Assembly (NCBI GenBank): GCA_031287975.1
Contig: JAITSF010000063.1
Coordinates: 1-6,048, forward strand
Length of the DNA: 6,048 nt
Reading direction: 5' to 3'
Source: Candidatus Nomurabacteria bacterium
GTDB taxonomy: Bacteria; Patescibacteriota; Saccharimonadia; Saccharimonadales; Saccharimonadaceae
Within the stretch, counting starts at the first letter, position 1. Each line of letters opens with the position of its first letter. Positions 1-6,018 of this stretch are shown here, in pieces. Under the pieces are notes generated by a model. It was not told where the DNA came from. It saw nothing but the letters and a program-made list of their open reading frames with translations, and did not search any database. The translations under genes and the position numbers were made by a program.

Positions 1-558
1 ATTACGACGCAAACTGATTAAGTCGGCGATGATGAGTGCGCCGAGCAGGACGGCACAGGCACCTAAGACATAGAGAATAGCTAGGCTGCCGATGGCGGGC
101 GACACAAACAGGAAAGTCGCGGCCACTACACCCAGAACTCCCGAAACTATCAGCCAAGCGCTGGACGGACCAGTGGCGGTAGATGACAACTGCAGGGCGA
201 AGATGGATTTAACCAGTAAAATTATAGCGAAGATAAATACCAAAAATTCCACAAAAATCACTGGATAGAGCAAAATGTAAATACCGATGATAAAAGTTAT
301 AACACCGATAACCAACCCAAACGATGCTGAGCGATGGCGGCGCAGCAGCGATTTAATAAAACTATAAGCCCCAGCCGCTACTAGCACAATTCCGAACAAC
401 GCGGCGAAAAAATTGATTGTAGCGCCGGGAAGAACCAGCGCGTACAGTCCGATAGCTACCAGCAACAGCGCCGACAACAGCAGCGCCCACCAAGCGTTTT
501 TAATATATTCCACTACCACCGAGCTGGGTCGGCGCAGAGTGATTTTTTTACTACTCAT
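1..558 (-). CDS. DUF308/HdeD-like six-helix membrane protein, C-terminus cut off by the window edge
   Basis: The reading frame is open from position 558 to the window edge (186 codons, no stop seen), so the gene is partial at its 3' end. The product is very hydrophobic. After a short basic N-terminus (SSKKITLRR) I count about six membrane segments, near residues 22-44, 47-68, 78-98, 100-124, 133-153 and 155-178, with a basic loop (LLRRHR, about 71-76) after the second. Size, six closely packed helices and Gly/Ala-rich helix pairs fit the DUF308/HdeD family of inner-membrane proteins. E. coli HdeD is linked to acid resistance, but the family's molecular function is poorly defined and none is claimed here. 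Because the sixth helix is already present and is followed by SLRR, little is probably missing. Two ATGs are adjacent (561 and 558). The second is preferred because it lies 6 nt from AAGGAG, against 3 nt for the first. It is divergent from uvrB. Coding is well supported; the family call is by eye. Confidence 0.82.
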   Translation of the reverse strand, partial: MSSKKITLRRPSSVVVEYIKNAWWALLLSALLLVAIGLYALVLPGATINFFAALFGIVLVAAGAYSFIKSLLRRHRSASFGLVIGVITFIIGIYILLYPVIFVEFLVFIFAIILLVKSIFALQLSSTATGPSSAWLIVSGVLGVVAATFLFVSPAIGSLAILYVLGACAVLLGALIIADLISLRRN

Positions 559-564
559 CATAAA

Positions 565-570
565 CTCCTT
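565..570 (-). promoter_or_regulatory. Shine-Dalgarno AAGGAG of the DUF308 gene
   Basis: AAGGAG reads on the minus strand from 570 to 565, followed by TTT and two consecutive ATGs. Its 6-nt spacing to the second ATG decides the start at 558. It contrasts with uvrB across the same gap, which has no such site. Confidence 0.8.
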
Positions 571-585
571 ATGTTATCTAAGCTT

Positions 586-613
586 ATTTTAGCATAAGTT
601 TTTAAAAATCCAA
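586..613 (-). promoter_or_regulatory. Promoter of the DUF308 gene (extended -10)
   Basis: On the minus strand TTGGAT (613-608) is followed by a 16-bp spacer and TAAAAT (591-586), with an extended -10 TG (TGCTAAAAT). Transcription should start near 579-580, giving a leader of roughly 20 nt that contains the AAGGAG site. The -35 box lies inside the spacer of the opposing uvrB promoter, so the two promoters probably cannot be occupied together. Confidence 0.65.
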
Positions 614-630
614 GCCAAATATGCTAAAAT
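601..630 (+). promoter_or_regulatory. uvrB promoter, extended -10, giving a probably leaderless transcript
   Basis: TGCTAAAAT (622-630) is an extended -10 with hexamer TAAAAT at 625-630. The -35 region near 601-607 (TTTAAA/TTAAAA) is weak, as is common with an extended -10. Only six bases (AAAACG) separate the hexamer from the uvrB ATG at 637, so transcription should start on or within a base of the ATG. There is no Shine-Dalgarno sequence in the gap. I see no LexA-like SOS box between the two divergent genes. Confidence 0.65.
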
Positions 631-636
631 AAAACG

Positions 637-2610
637 ATGAGCCAACCATTTCAACTCCACACTAAATTCCAACCCACTGGCGATCAGCCGGCGGCGATTG
701 AGAGCTTGATTAGCGGGTTGGGAAAAGGAAAACGTGAGCAAACTCTGCTGGGTGTGACTGGCAGCGGCAAGACTTTTACGATGGCTAATGTTATCGCTAA
801 AACCCAAAAGCCGACGCTGGTTTTGGCGCATAACAAGACTTTGGCGGCGCAACTTTTCAGCGAGTTTAAGAACTTTTTCCCAAATAACCAAGTTCATTAT
901 TTCGTGAGCTATTTCGACTATTACCAACCCGAAGCTTATATCGCCAGCAGCGACGTTTATATCGAAAAAGATTCCAAAATCAACGACGAAATCGACCGCC
1001 TGCGCCACGCCGCGACTTCGGCGCTGTTGACGCGGACCGATACGATTATCGTGGCGTCGGTCAGTTGTATTTATGGCATCGGCAGCCCCAGTAATTACGC
1101 CGAAATGTCGGTTAATCTCGAAACCGGCAAGAAATATAACCAAGCTAAACTAATCCGTCATCTCAATGACATTCAATACAAACGCAACGACATGGATTTT
1201 CGGCGTGGCACTTTTCGGGTGCGTGGCGACACGATTGATGTTTTTCCCAGCGGTTCGGAACTGGCGGTGCGGATCGAGCTGTTCGGCGACGAAATCGAGC
1301 GAATTACCAAAATCAACCCGCTGACCGGCGAAATTGTCGGGCGAGAGATGACAATGAAATTGTTCCCGACATCGCACTACGTAACGCCGGAAGCGCGTGT
1401 TAAAGCCGCTATCCAGCAAATCAAACATGAGTATCTTAGCCGGCTGGAGTTTTTTGAAGAGCAAAATAATCATTTAGCGGCCCAGCGGCTGACTCAGCGA
1501 GTGGAATTTGACCTCGAGATGTTGGAGCAAACCGGTTTTGTTAAAGGTATCGAAAACTACAGTCGCTATCTGACCGACCGCGCCGCCGGACAACAGCCAG
1601 CCACACTGCTGGACTATTTTCCGGACGATTTTTTGATGTTTATCGACGAATCGCACATGACGCTGCCGCAGCTGCGCGGCATGTACAACGGCGACCGCGC
1701 CCGCAAAGAAACTTTGATCGAATATGGTTTTCGATTGCCCAGCGCGCTGGACAATCGCCCCCTGACTTTCGCTGAATTTGAGCAGCATATTAACCAGGCG
1801 ATTTACGTTTCAGCCACACCTGGCGACTACGAACTGGCGCATTCCGGACGACCGATCGAACAAATTATTCGCCCGACCGGTTTGCTCGATCCGCGCGTCG
1901 AAGTTCGCCCCAGCGCGCATCAAGTCGACGATTTGATTAAAGAGATTCAAGCCCGCACTGCCAAAAATCAGCGGGTTTTAGTAACCACATTGACCAAACG
2001 CATGGCCGAAGATTTGACAGGTTACCTCGAGGAAAAGGACATAAAGACAGCTTATATCCACAGCGATATCGACACTTTAGAGCGCGGCGATATCCTGAAA
2101 GATTTGCGAACTGGTGTTTATGATGTGTTGGTCGGGATTAACCTGTTGCGCGAAGGGCTGGATCTGCCGGAAGTTAGTTTGGTGGCGATTATTGATGCCG
2201 ACAAGGAAGGTTTCCTAAGGAGTGAGCAATCCTTAACCCAGACTATTGGGCGGGCGGCTCGCCATATTGACGGCATGGTGATAATGTATGCTGATAACAT
2301 GACCGGTTCGATGCGCCGAGCTATTGACGAAACTAATCGTCGTCGCCAAATTCAGGCTGAATATAATAAAAAACACCACATCACGCCGACCTCAATTGCC
2401 AAAAATATCGACGAAGGCTTGCGAGCGATTATCCCGAAAGACTCGAAAAAGCCGAAAATCGACCTAAACAAAATCCCGCGTGAAGATTACGCTGCGCTGA
2501 CCGACGACCTGACCGCTCAAATGGAATTAGCTGCCGCCAACCTCCAATTCGAACAAGCCGCCGAGCTGCGCGACCTAATCGCCGAAATCCGTCAAAAAAG
2601 CGGAACCTAA
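637..2610 (+). CDS. uvrB: UvrABC excinuclease subunit B (nucleotide excision repair helicase)
   Basis: UvrB receives damaged DNA from UvrA, verifies the lesion by threading one strand behind its beta-hairpin, and recruits UvrC for the dual incision; it acts on the chromosome in the cytoplasm. The 657-residue product is full length for the family (about 660-675). Visible in order: Walker A GVTGSGKT (39-46); the damage-probing beta-hairpin [11 protein letters not shown] (92-102); the UvrA-interaction region with RGTFRVRGD (190-198); the DEAD-type Walker B DESH (337-340); SATPGDYE (392-399); the second helicase domain with [15 protein letters not shown] (500-514) and QTIGRAARH (535-543); and a C-terminal UVR domain (about 620-655) that contacts UvrC. 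No expected motif is missing. The start is fixed by the -10 box six bases upstream and by the conserved N-terminus. uvrA and uvrC are not in the window. It converges on the unknown gene downstream. Confidence 0.98.
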   Translation: MSQPFQLHTKFQPTGDQPAAIESLISGLGKGKREQTLLGVTGSGKTFTMANVIAKTQKPTLVLAHNKTLAAQLFSEFKNFFPNNQVHYFVSYFDYYQPEAYIASSDVYIEKDSKINDEIDRLRHAATSALLTRTDTIIVASVSCIYGIGSPSNYAEMSVNLETGKKYNQAKLIRHLNDIQYKRNDMDFRRGTFRVRGDTIDVFPSGSELAVRIELFGDEIERITKINPLTGEIVGREMTMKLFPTSHYVTPEARVKAAIQQIKHEYLSRLEFFEEQNNHLAAQRLTQRVEFDLEMLEQTGFVKGIENYSRYLTDRAAGQQPATLLDYFPDDFLMFIDESHMTLPQLRGMYNGDRARKETLIEYGFRLPSALDNRPLTFAEFEQHINQAIYVSATPGDYELAHSGRPIEQIIRPTGLLDPRVEVRPSAHQVDDLIKEIQARTAKNQRVLVTTLTKRMAEDLTGYLEEKDIKTAYIHSDIDTLERGDILKDLRTGVYDVLVGINLLREGLDLPEVSLVAIIDADKEGFLRSEQSLTQTIGRAARHIDGMVIMYADNMTGSMRRAIDETNRRRQIQAEYNKKHHITPTSIAKNIDEGLRAIIPKDSKKPKIDLNKIPREDYAALTDDLTAQMELAAANLQFEQAAELRDLIAEIRQKSGT

Positions 2611-2697
2611 TCAAATTACCAAACCTATATCTTCTTATTATACCAAATTTTACAAAAATGTCAATATTTGTATCATTAAAGTCGCTGGAATAACAGC
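2611..2697. other. AT-rich gap between convergent genes, no clear terminator
   Basis: This 87-bp gap separates the stop of uvrB from the stop of the opposing gene, so transcription from both sides should end here. The only foldable piece I see is ACAAAAAT-GTCA-ATATTTGT (2652-2671), an 8-bp AT stem with one mismatch and a 4-nt loop, without a following U-tract on either strand. A 4-bp GCTG/CAGC stem at about 2684-2697 is weaker still. Neither is a convincing intrinsic terminator. Confidence 0.3.
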
Positions 2698-3564
2698 TTA
2701 ATGTTCAATTTCTAGGACAGCATCATTGCTAGCGGTTGGCTTCTTGGGGGTTTTGTTTTTGGCTCGGCGTTCAGTGATTTCCAAAGCTCGCTCGATAACT
2801 AACCGCTGTTGGTTGGCGTTTAATTGATATGAGTTACGTCTTACCCCTGTCGTCGGATTAGTATGGCAAATCAAACCTTCGGTCGCTAGCTCGCGAACTG
2901 CTTCGTTGATAACCTGTTTGCCAATCCTGCCATGGAACACCTCGACCAGTTTACTAACTGACTTGATACCGTTAAAAACATCATCCTCCTCGATCGGCCC
3001 GATCTGAGTAATCGGCGCAGCCATTTTTTCGGGATCAATCGGCAATAATTTCAACGAGTCGTCAATCATCATTACCACCGGATTCTCTGATTTTTCAATC
3101 CAGCGCGGCTGATTATTGTTCATATCAATCTCGATTTGCTGCTTACTAGGTACTCTCCCGCAAGCCGAAAGTATACCTTTGACCCGTACTAGCTTGTCAA
3201 GTTCGTCGATAGTAGCATGTCTGGCATTTTTGTTATCGCCAAAACGTGGCTGGAACACATAATCACTAAACACATAGGTCGCTTCTGGCACAACCACCAC
3301 ATGAAAGCCGACGTGGTGATTGGCGCGATGTTTGCTGTCAATATCAAACACTACACCGGGCCGCCACTTAATCCGCCGGTCGTCTTCGTAAATTTTAGTT
3401 TGGGAATAACTAATTAGGGCATCGAGCTGGTTGATATTGTTTTTCGTTTCCGCCAGATGCTGACCGATTCCTAACGCCACACAGCGCAAAGCTTCGTTTT
3501 CGCTCAAATCCTCGCCGGTCGGGCTGAAATCTGTAGGGTTAGTCTCTGGTTGATTCTTTATCAT
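2698..3564 (-). CDS. Unrecognised 288-residue protein, possible C-terminal winged helix
   Basis: I do not recognise this protein and assign no function. It is soluble, with no signal peptide or membrane segment. The N-terminus (about 1-25) is polar and low in complexity. The middle (about 60-170) is mixed, probably alpha/beta, with a beta-like VGFHVVVVP stretch near 85-93. Residues about 195-248 resemble a winged helix: a helix around SVSKLVEVF, a second helix around INEAVRELATEGLI, then a wing-like turn CHTNPTTGVRRNSYQL. A helical segment and a basic Lys/Arg-rich tail (about 265-277) follow, fitting nucleic-acid binding. The ATG at 3564 is chosen over the in-frame ATG at 3585 because a TGTTACAAT extended -10 lies between them, six bases before 3564, so the upstream ATG would not be on that transcript. 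It follows murA on the same strand after 47 bp but has its own promoter. It could equally be a phylum-specific non-DNA-binding protein. Confidence 0.85.
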   Translation of the reverse strand: MIKNQPETNPTDFSPTGEDLSENEALRCVALGIGQHLAETKNNINQLDALISYSQTKIYEDDRRIKWRPGVVFDIDSKHRANHHVGFHVVVVPEATYVFSDYVFQPRFGDNKNARHATIDELDKLVRVKGILSACGRVPSKQQIEIDMNNNQPRWIEKSENPVVMMIDDSLKLLPIDPEKMAAPITQIGPIEEDDVFNGIKSVSKLVEVFHGRIGKQVINEAVRELATEGLICHTNPTTGVRRNSYQLNANQQRLVIERALEITERRAKNKTPKKPTASNDAVLEIEH

Positions 3565-3570
3565 TGGTAT

Positions 3571-3598
3571 ATTGTAACATATCATTATATAAAAGCAA
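3571..3598 (-). promoter_or_regulatory. Promoter of the unknown gene, extended -10, leaderless
   Basis: On the minus strand TTGCTT (3598-3593), a 16-bp spacer and TACAAT (3576-3571) form a promoter with an extended -10 TG at 3579-3578. Six bases (ATACCA) separate the hexamer from the ATG at 3564, the same spacing as at uvrB and the HAD gene. The promoter lies in the 47-bp gap after murA, so this gene need not depend on murA transcription. Confidence 0.65.
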
Positions 3599-3611
3599 GA
3601 CTGACGTTTAG

Positions 3612-5126
3612 CTAAATAGTTTGGATATCAGCGCCCAGCGCGTTGAGGCGTTGGGGCAGGTCTTGGTAGCCGCGTTGAATGTTGTAAACGTCGCGGAGGA
3701 TGGACTCGCCCGATGCTGCTAACATTGCTAACAAAATTACGACTGATGGTCGCAGGGCTGGTGGTGCCACCATATCAGCGGCTTTCCAGCGGGTCGGGCC
3801 GGTAATCCAGACACGGTGCGGGTCGAGTAGTTCGACTTCAGCGCCTAATTTTGTCAGCTCTGTTAGGTAAATTGCGCGGTTTTCATATGGCCAATCATGC
3901 ACCAGAGTCCGACCCTCTGCCTTAGCCGCTATGAGAGCAAGAAACGGTAAATTGTCCATATTGACAGACGATGGAAATGTTGTGAGTTTATCTTTCGGGG
4001 CAGTTAGTGACGATTCCAACAGCGACAAATCGACTAAGTTAGTGAAATTATTACGCGATTTATAAACTTTGCTTAAGCGGTATTTCAAACCCATCGAGCG
4101 CAAAATAGCCAGTTCAATATCAATAAAATCGATCGGCACACCGCTAATTGTAATTTCGCTGTTGGTCATAATCCCAGCGGCAATCAGGCTAATCGCTTCA
4201 ATCGGGTCTTCGCTGGGCGTAAAAACAACGCTTTTGTTGATACTTTTTAGCCCAGTAATTGTCAAGGTGTTAGTGCCGACACCGTCGATTTTAACACCCA
4301 GCAGCGTCAGGTAATGACACAAATCCAGCACCATATAATCGTTTGAAGCGTTTTTGATAACAGTGGTGGTTTCGGTCAGCGCCGCCGCCATGATGACATT
4401 TTCAGTGGTGGTGTTGCCGCGCTCGGTCAGCACAATCGGCTCAGTCGGGCTTTGTGGTGTCGAGTGAACATGATAATAATCAACATCGCAGACCGCGTCG
4501 ACACTCAAACCAAACGGTTCTAACCCCTGTAGATGCGGCTCGACCGTGCGCTTGCCGAGATTACAACCGCCGGCGAACGGAATCTTGAAATCGTGATAGC
4601 GGCTCAACAGCGGCCCCAAAAACATAATAATCGAGCGCGTGCGTTTCGCCGCCGCGAAGTCGATGTTTTCCAGTTTCAGGCGCTTGGGCGGATTAACCTC
4701 GAGATCATTGCCCAGCCATTTCGTCGCCACACCGATAGAATTTAGCACCTCAATAATCCGGTTGACTTCCTCGATTTTAGCCAATCGGCGCAGCGTTGTC
4801 TTGCCGCTGTTAAGCAGGCTGGCACACAACAACGCCACGGCGGCGTTTTTACTGGTTTTGACATCAATCGTCCCAGACAGCGGCCGCCCGCCGCGAATAA
4901 CATAGCTGATTTTCCGCGAACTATTCAGCGAAATAATGTCGCTGTCTAAAACCTCAGAAATCCGCGCTAACATCTCTAGTGATATATTTTGGCGGCCTTT
5001 TTCGATACGGTTAATAGCACTTTGCGAAGTCCCGACTTTAGCCGCCAACTGACTCTGCGTCATCTGTCGGTTTAAGCGCTGATCCTGTATCATCCGGCCA
5101 ATTTTGACCTTAAAATTTTCGCTCAT
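3612..5126 (-). CDS. murA: XRE-HTH domain fused to UDP-GlcNAc 1-carboxyvinyltransferase (MurA)
   Basis: MurA transfers enolpyruvate from PEP to UDP-GlcNAc, the first committed step of peptidoglycan synthesis, in the cytoplasm. Typical MurA is about 420 residues; this product is 504 because residues about 6-65 form a classic XRE/Cro helix-turn-helix (TQSQLAAKVG then TSQSAINRIEKG, about 23-44). The MurA part spans about 73-504. By-eye alignment to E. coli MurA keeps the key positions: Lys93-Asn94 (K22/N23), Arg164 (R91), catalytic Cys188 and Arg193 in GGCNLGKR (C115/R120), Asp391 (D305), Glu415-Asn416-Arg417 in YENR, Arg459 (R371), and Arg485 in IQRGY (R397). It should therefore be active, and Cys188 predicts fosfomycin sensitivity. 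Less usual are Glu235 near the K160 position and NDYM where REPE is common. ATG 5126 is preferred over the in-frame TTG 5147, which lies upstream of the likely -10 and inside a palindrome. It follows the HAD gene after 17 bp and ends with TAG. Confidence 0.93.
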   Translation of the reverse strand: MSENFKVKIGRMIQDQRLNRQMTQSQLAAKVGTSQSAINRIEKGRQNISLEMLARISEVLDSDIISLNSSRKISYVIRGGRPLSGTIDVKTSKNAAVALLCASLLNSGKTTLRRLAKIEEVNRIIEVLNSIGVATKWLGNDLEVNPPKRLKLENIDFAAAKRTRSIIMFLGPLLSRYHDFKIPFAGGCNLGKRTVEPHLQGLEPFGLSVDAVCDVDYYHVHSTPQSPTEPIVLTERGNTTTENVIMAAALTETTTVIKNASNDYMVLDLCHYLTLLGVKIDGVGTNTLTITGLKSINKSVVFTPSEDPIEAISLIAAGIMTNSEITISGVPIDFIDIELAILRSMGLKYRLSKVYKSRNNFTNLVDLSLLESSLTAPKDKLTTFPSSVNMDNLPFLALIAAKAEGRTLVHDWPYENRAIYLTELTKLGAEVELLDPHRVWITGPTRWKAADMVAPPALRPSVVILLAMLAASGESILRDVYNIQRGYQDLPQRLNALGADIQTI

Positions 5127-5135
5127 ACTTTTAGC

Positions 5136-5164
5136 AATATATATCAAATATGATATAAATGCAA
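5136..5164 (-). promoter_or_regulatory. Internal promoter of XRE-murA, inside the end of the HAD gene
   Basis: On the minus strand TTGCAT (5164-5159), a 17-bp spacer and TATATT (5141-5136) form a near-consensus pair. The -35 and most of the spacer are also the last codons of the HAD gene. Nine bases separate the hexamer from the ATG at 5126, so the leader would be only about 2-3 nt and no Shine-Dalgarno sequence is present. AT-richness raises the chance of a coincidental match, but placement before a real start supports it. Confidence 0.55.
5140..5157. promoter_or_regulatory. 18-bp palindrome over the murA promoter, candidate operator
   Basis: TATATCA-AATA-TGATATA (plus-strand reading) has perfect 7-bp arms around a 4-bp centre. 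It lies across the spacer and touches the -10 of the XRE-murA promoter, where a bound repressor would block RNA polymerase. XRE/Cro proteins commonly bind short palindromes of this kind as dimers, and the first domain of the adjacent product is XRE type, so autoregulation is a reasonable inference. AT-rich palindromes also arise by chance, and no second copy is seen elsewhere in the window. Confidence 0.4.
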
Positions 5165-5812
5165 GCGGTTTTTTAGGGCTGAGAATTCTGTTAGAGAGTG
5201 CAGTTTAAAATCAGCGATGTCATATTCCGCGTAGTCGAACATTGTCGGATCGGGAACAGCGACACAGATCATACCGGCGGCTTTAGCGGCTTGAACACCA
5301 GCGATGGCATCTTCGAACACTAAACAATCGCTTGGTTGGACACCCAGTTGGCGGGCGGTACTGAGGAAAATTGCCGGATTAGGCTTGCTGACCTTTTCAT
5401 TATAGCCGGAATGAATAGAGTTCATCTTGGTCGCTAAATCGAACTTGTCGGTAACGGTTCTTATAATCATCCCTGGCGAGGATGAAGCGATAGCGGTCAA
5501 CAACCCAACCGATCGACAAGTGTTGATTGTCTCCATCGCGCCCGGCAACAGCTCCACTTGATCAGCCAAAGCCGCATTGACTTGATGTTGAACCTCCGCG
5601 ATAAACTTAGACTTATCAAAAATCAGCGTATTAGGATGCTTCGCCAGTAACATATCGACTATATCATTCAGCGACATTCCCCGCATTTGGTCGTGCAGCG
5701 CCTTAGTTAGTGGCAAACCAACCTTATTAAAAGCCGCCAACTCCACCCGTTCCCAAACCGGCTCGCTGTCAATCAACAACCCATCCATGTCAAAAATCGC
5801 TGCTTTTATCAT
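5144..5812 (-). CDS. HAD-superfamily sugar-phosphate phosphatase, HxpB/YniC-like
   Basis: This is a HAD subfamily IA phosphohydrolase with an alpha-helical cap. The 222-residue product shows motif I DMDGLLIDSE (8-17; nucleophile Asp8, acid/base Asp10), the cap at about residues 17-85, motif II IASSSPG (Ser110 region), motif III Lys143 in SKPNP, and motif IV FEDAIAG (Glu167, Asp168). All four catalytic motifs are intact. Size, DMDGLLIDSEP and the overall pattern are close to E. coli YniC/HxpB, a hexitol- and 2-deoxyglucose-6-phosphatase, and to beta-phosphoglucomutase relatives. Exact substrate is not readable from sequence, so no gene symbol is given. The start is supported by a perfect TATAAT six bases before ATG 5812. 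It is the first gene of a minus-strand block, and its 3' end houses the XRE-murA promoter. Co-transcription with murA is possible but does not prove a joint pathway. The TGA stop indicates the standard bacterial code. Confidence 0.93.
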   Translation of the reverse strand: MIKAAIFDMDGLLIDSEPVWERVELAAFNKVGLPLTKALHDQMRGMSLNDIVDMLLAKHPNTLIFDKSKFIAEVQHQVNAALADQVELLPGAMETINTCRSVGLLTAIASSSPGMIIRTVTDKFDLATKMNSIHSGYNEKVSKPNPAIFLSTARQLGVQPSDCLVFEDAIAGVQAAKAAGMICVAVPDPTMFDYAEYDIADFKLHSLTEFSALKNRLHLYHI

Positions 5813-5818
5813 ATGCTC

Positions 5819-5846
5819 ATTATATTACATTAATAGTATTTTACAA
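5819..5846 (-). promoter_or_regulatory. Promoter of the HAD gene, consensus -10, leaderless
   Basis: On the minus strand TTGTAA (5846-5841), a 16-bp spacer and a perfect TATAAT (5824-5819) are followed by six bases (GAGCAT) and the ATG at 5812. Transcription should begin at or next to the ATG. There is no usable Shine-Dalgarno sequence. Confidence 0.72.
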
Positions 5847-5970
5847 GAACTGCCTCTGCAATCCATAACGTACTAGGCAAACTTGGGTGGGCTGCATTTT
5901 TGTTGTCGAATATGTTGTAATACAGTTGAAAGCGATTTGGGCATCCCTTGGCTCTTTTATTTAGGCTGGT

Positions 5971-5999
5971 TTGGTAATCGTGCGGTGTTATGCTAAAAT
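5971..5999 (+). promoter_or_regulatory. Promoter of the right-edge gene, extended -10
   Basis: TTGGTA (5971-5976), a 17-bp spacer and TAAAAT (5994-5999) with an extended -10 TG give a strong-looking promoter. The word TATGCTAAAAT (5989-5999) is identical to that of uvrB and the DUF308 gene. Transcription should start near 6006, giving a leader of about 13 nt that carries the ribosome-binding site. The rest of the gap to the HAD promoter (5847-5970) holds nothing I can recognise. Confidence 0.72.
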
Positions 6000-6008
6000 T
6001 AAACAAAC

Positions 6009-6014
6009 AGGAGG
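6009..6014 (+). promoter_or_regulatory. Shine-Dalgarno AGGAGG of the right-edge gene
   Basis: A full AGGAGG lies 4 nt before the ATG at 6019. It is the strongest ribosome-binding site in the window and fixes the start of the partial gene. Confidence 0.8.
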
Positions 6015-6018
6015 GAAA

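Larger units (their letters stand above)
584..632. repeat. 13-bp perfect inverted repeat formed by two divergent extended -10 elements
   Basis: TTATTTTAGCATA (584-596) is the exact reverse complement of TATGCTAAAATAA (620-632), with 23 bp between. The arms coincide with the -10 regions of the DUF308 and uvrB promoters, so the symmetry is explained by two copies of one promoter word facing outward. A repressor site shared by both genes would look the same and cannot be excluded. Confidence 0.7.

Noticed and set aside
589..1143. 184-codon minus-strand frame opposite uvrB
   Set aside because: It is antisense to clearly conserved UvrB sequence and its composition follows the complementary codons; other antisense frames in uvrB, the unknown gene and murA are rejected for the same reason.
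2652..2671. Hairpin as a bidirectional terminator between the convergent genes
   Set aside because: All but two pairs are A-T, one mismatch, and no U-tract follows on either strand.
5127..5147. TTG at 5147 as the start of XRE-MurA, overlapping the HAD gene by 4 bp
   Set aside because: The TTG lies within the palindrome and upstream of the likely -10, has no Shine-Dalgarno, and the extra residues IYIAKS look non-conserved; ATG 5126 directly precedes the HTH.
5847..6005. Riboswitch or T-box leader for the right-edge gene
   Set aside because: The promoter at 5971-5999 leaves a leader of only about 13 nt, too short for a riboswitch, and I see no matching conserved elements in the gap.
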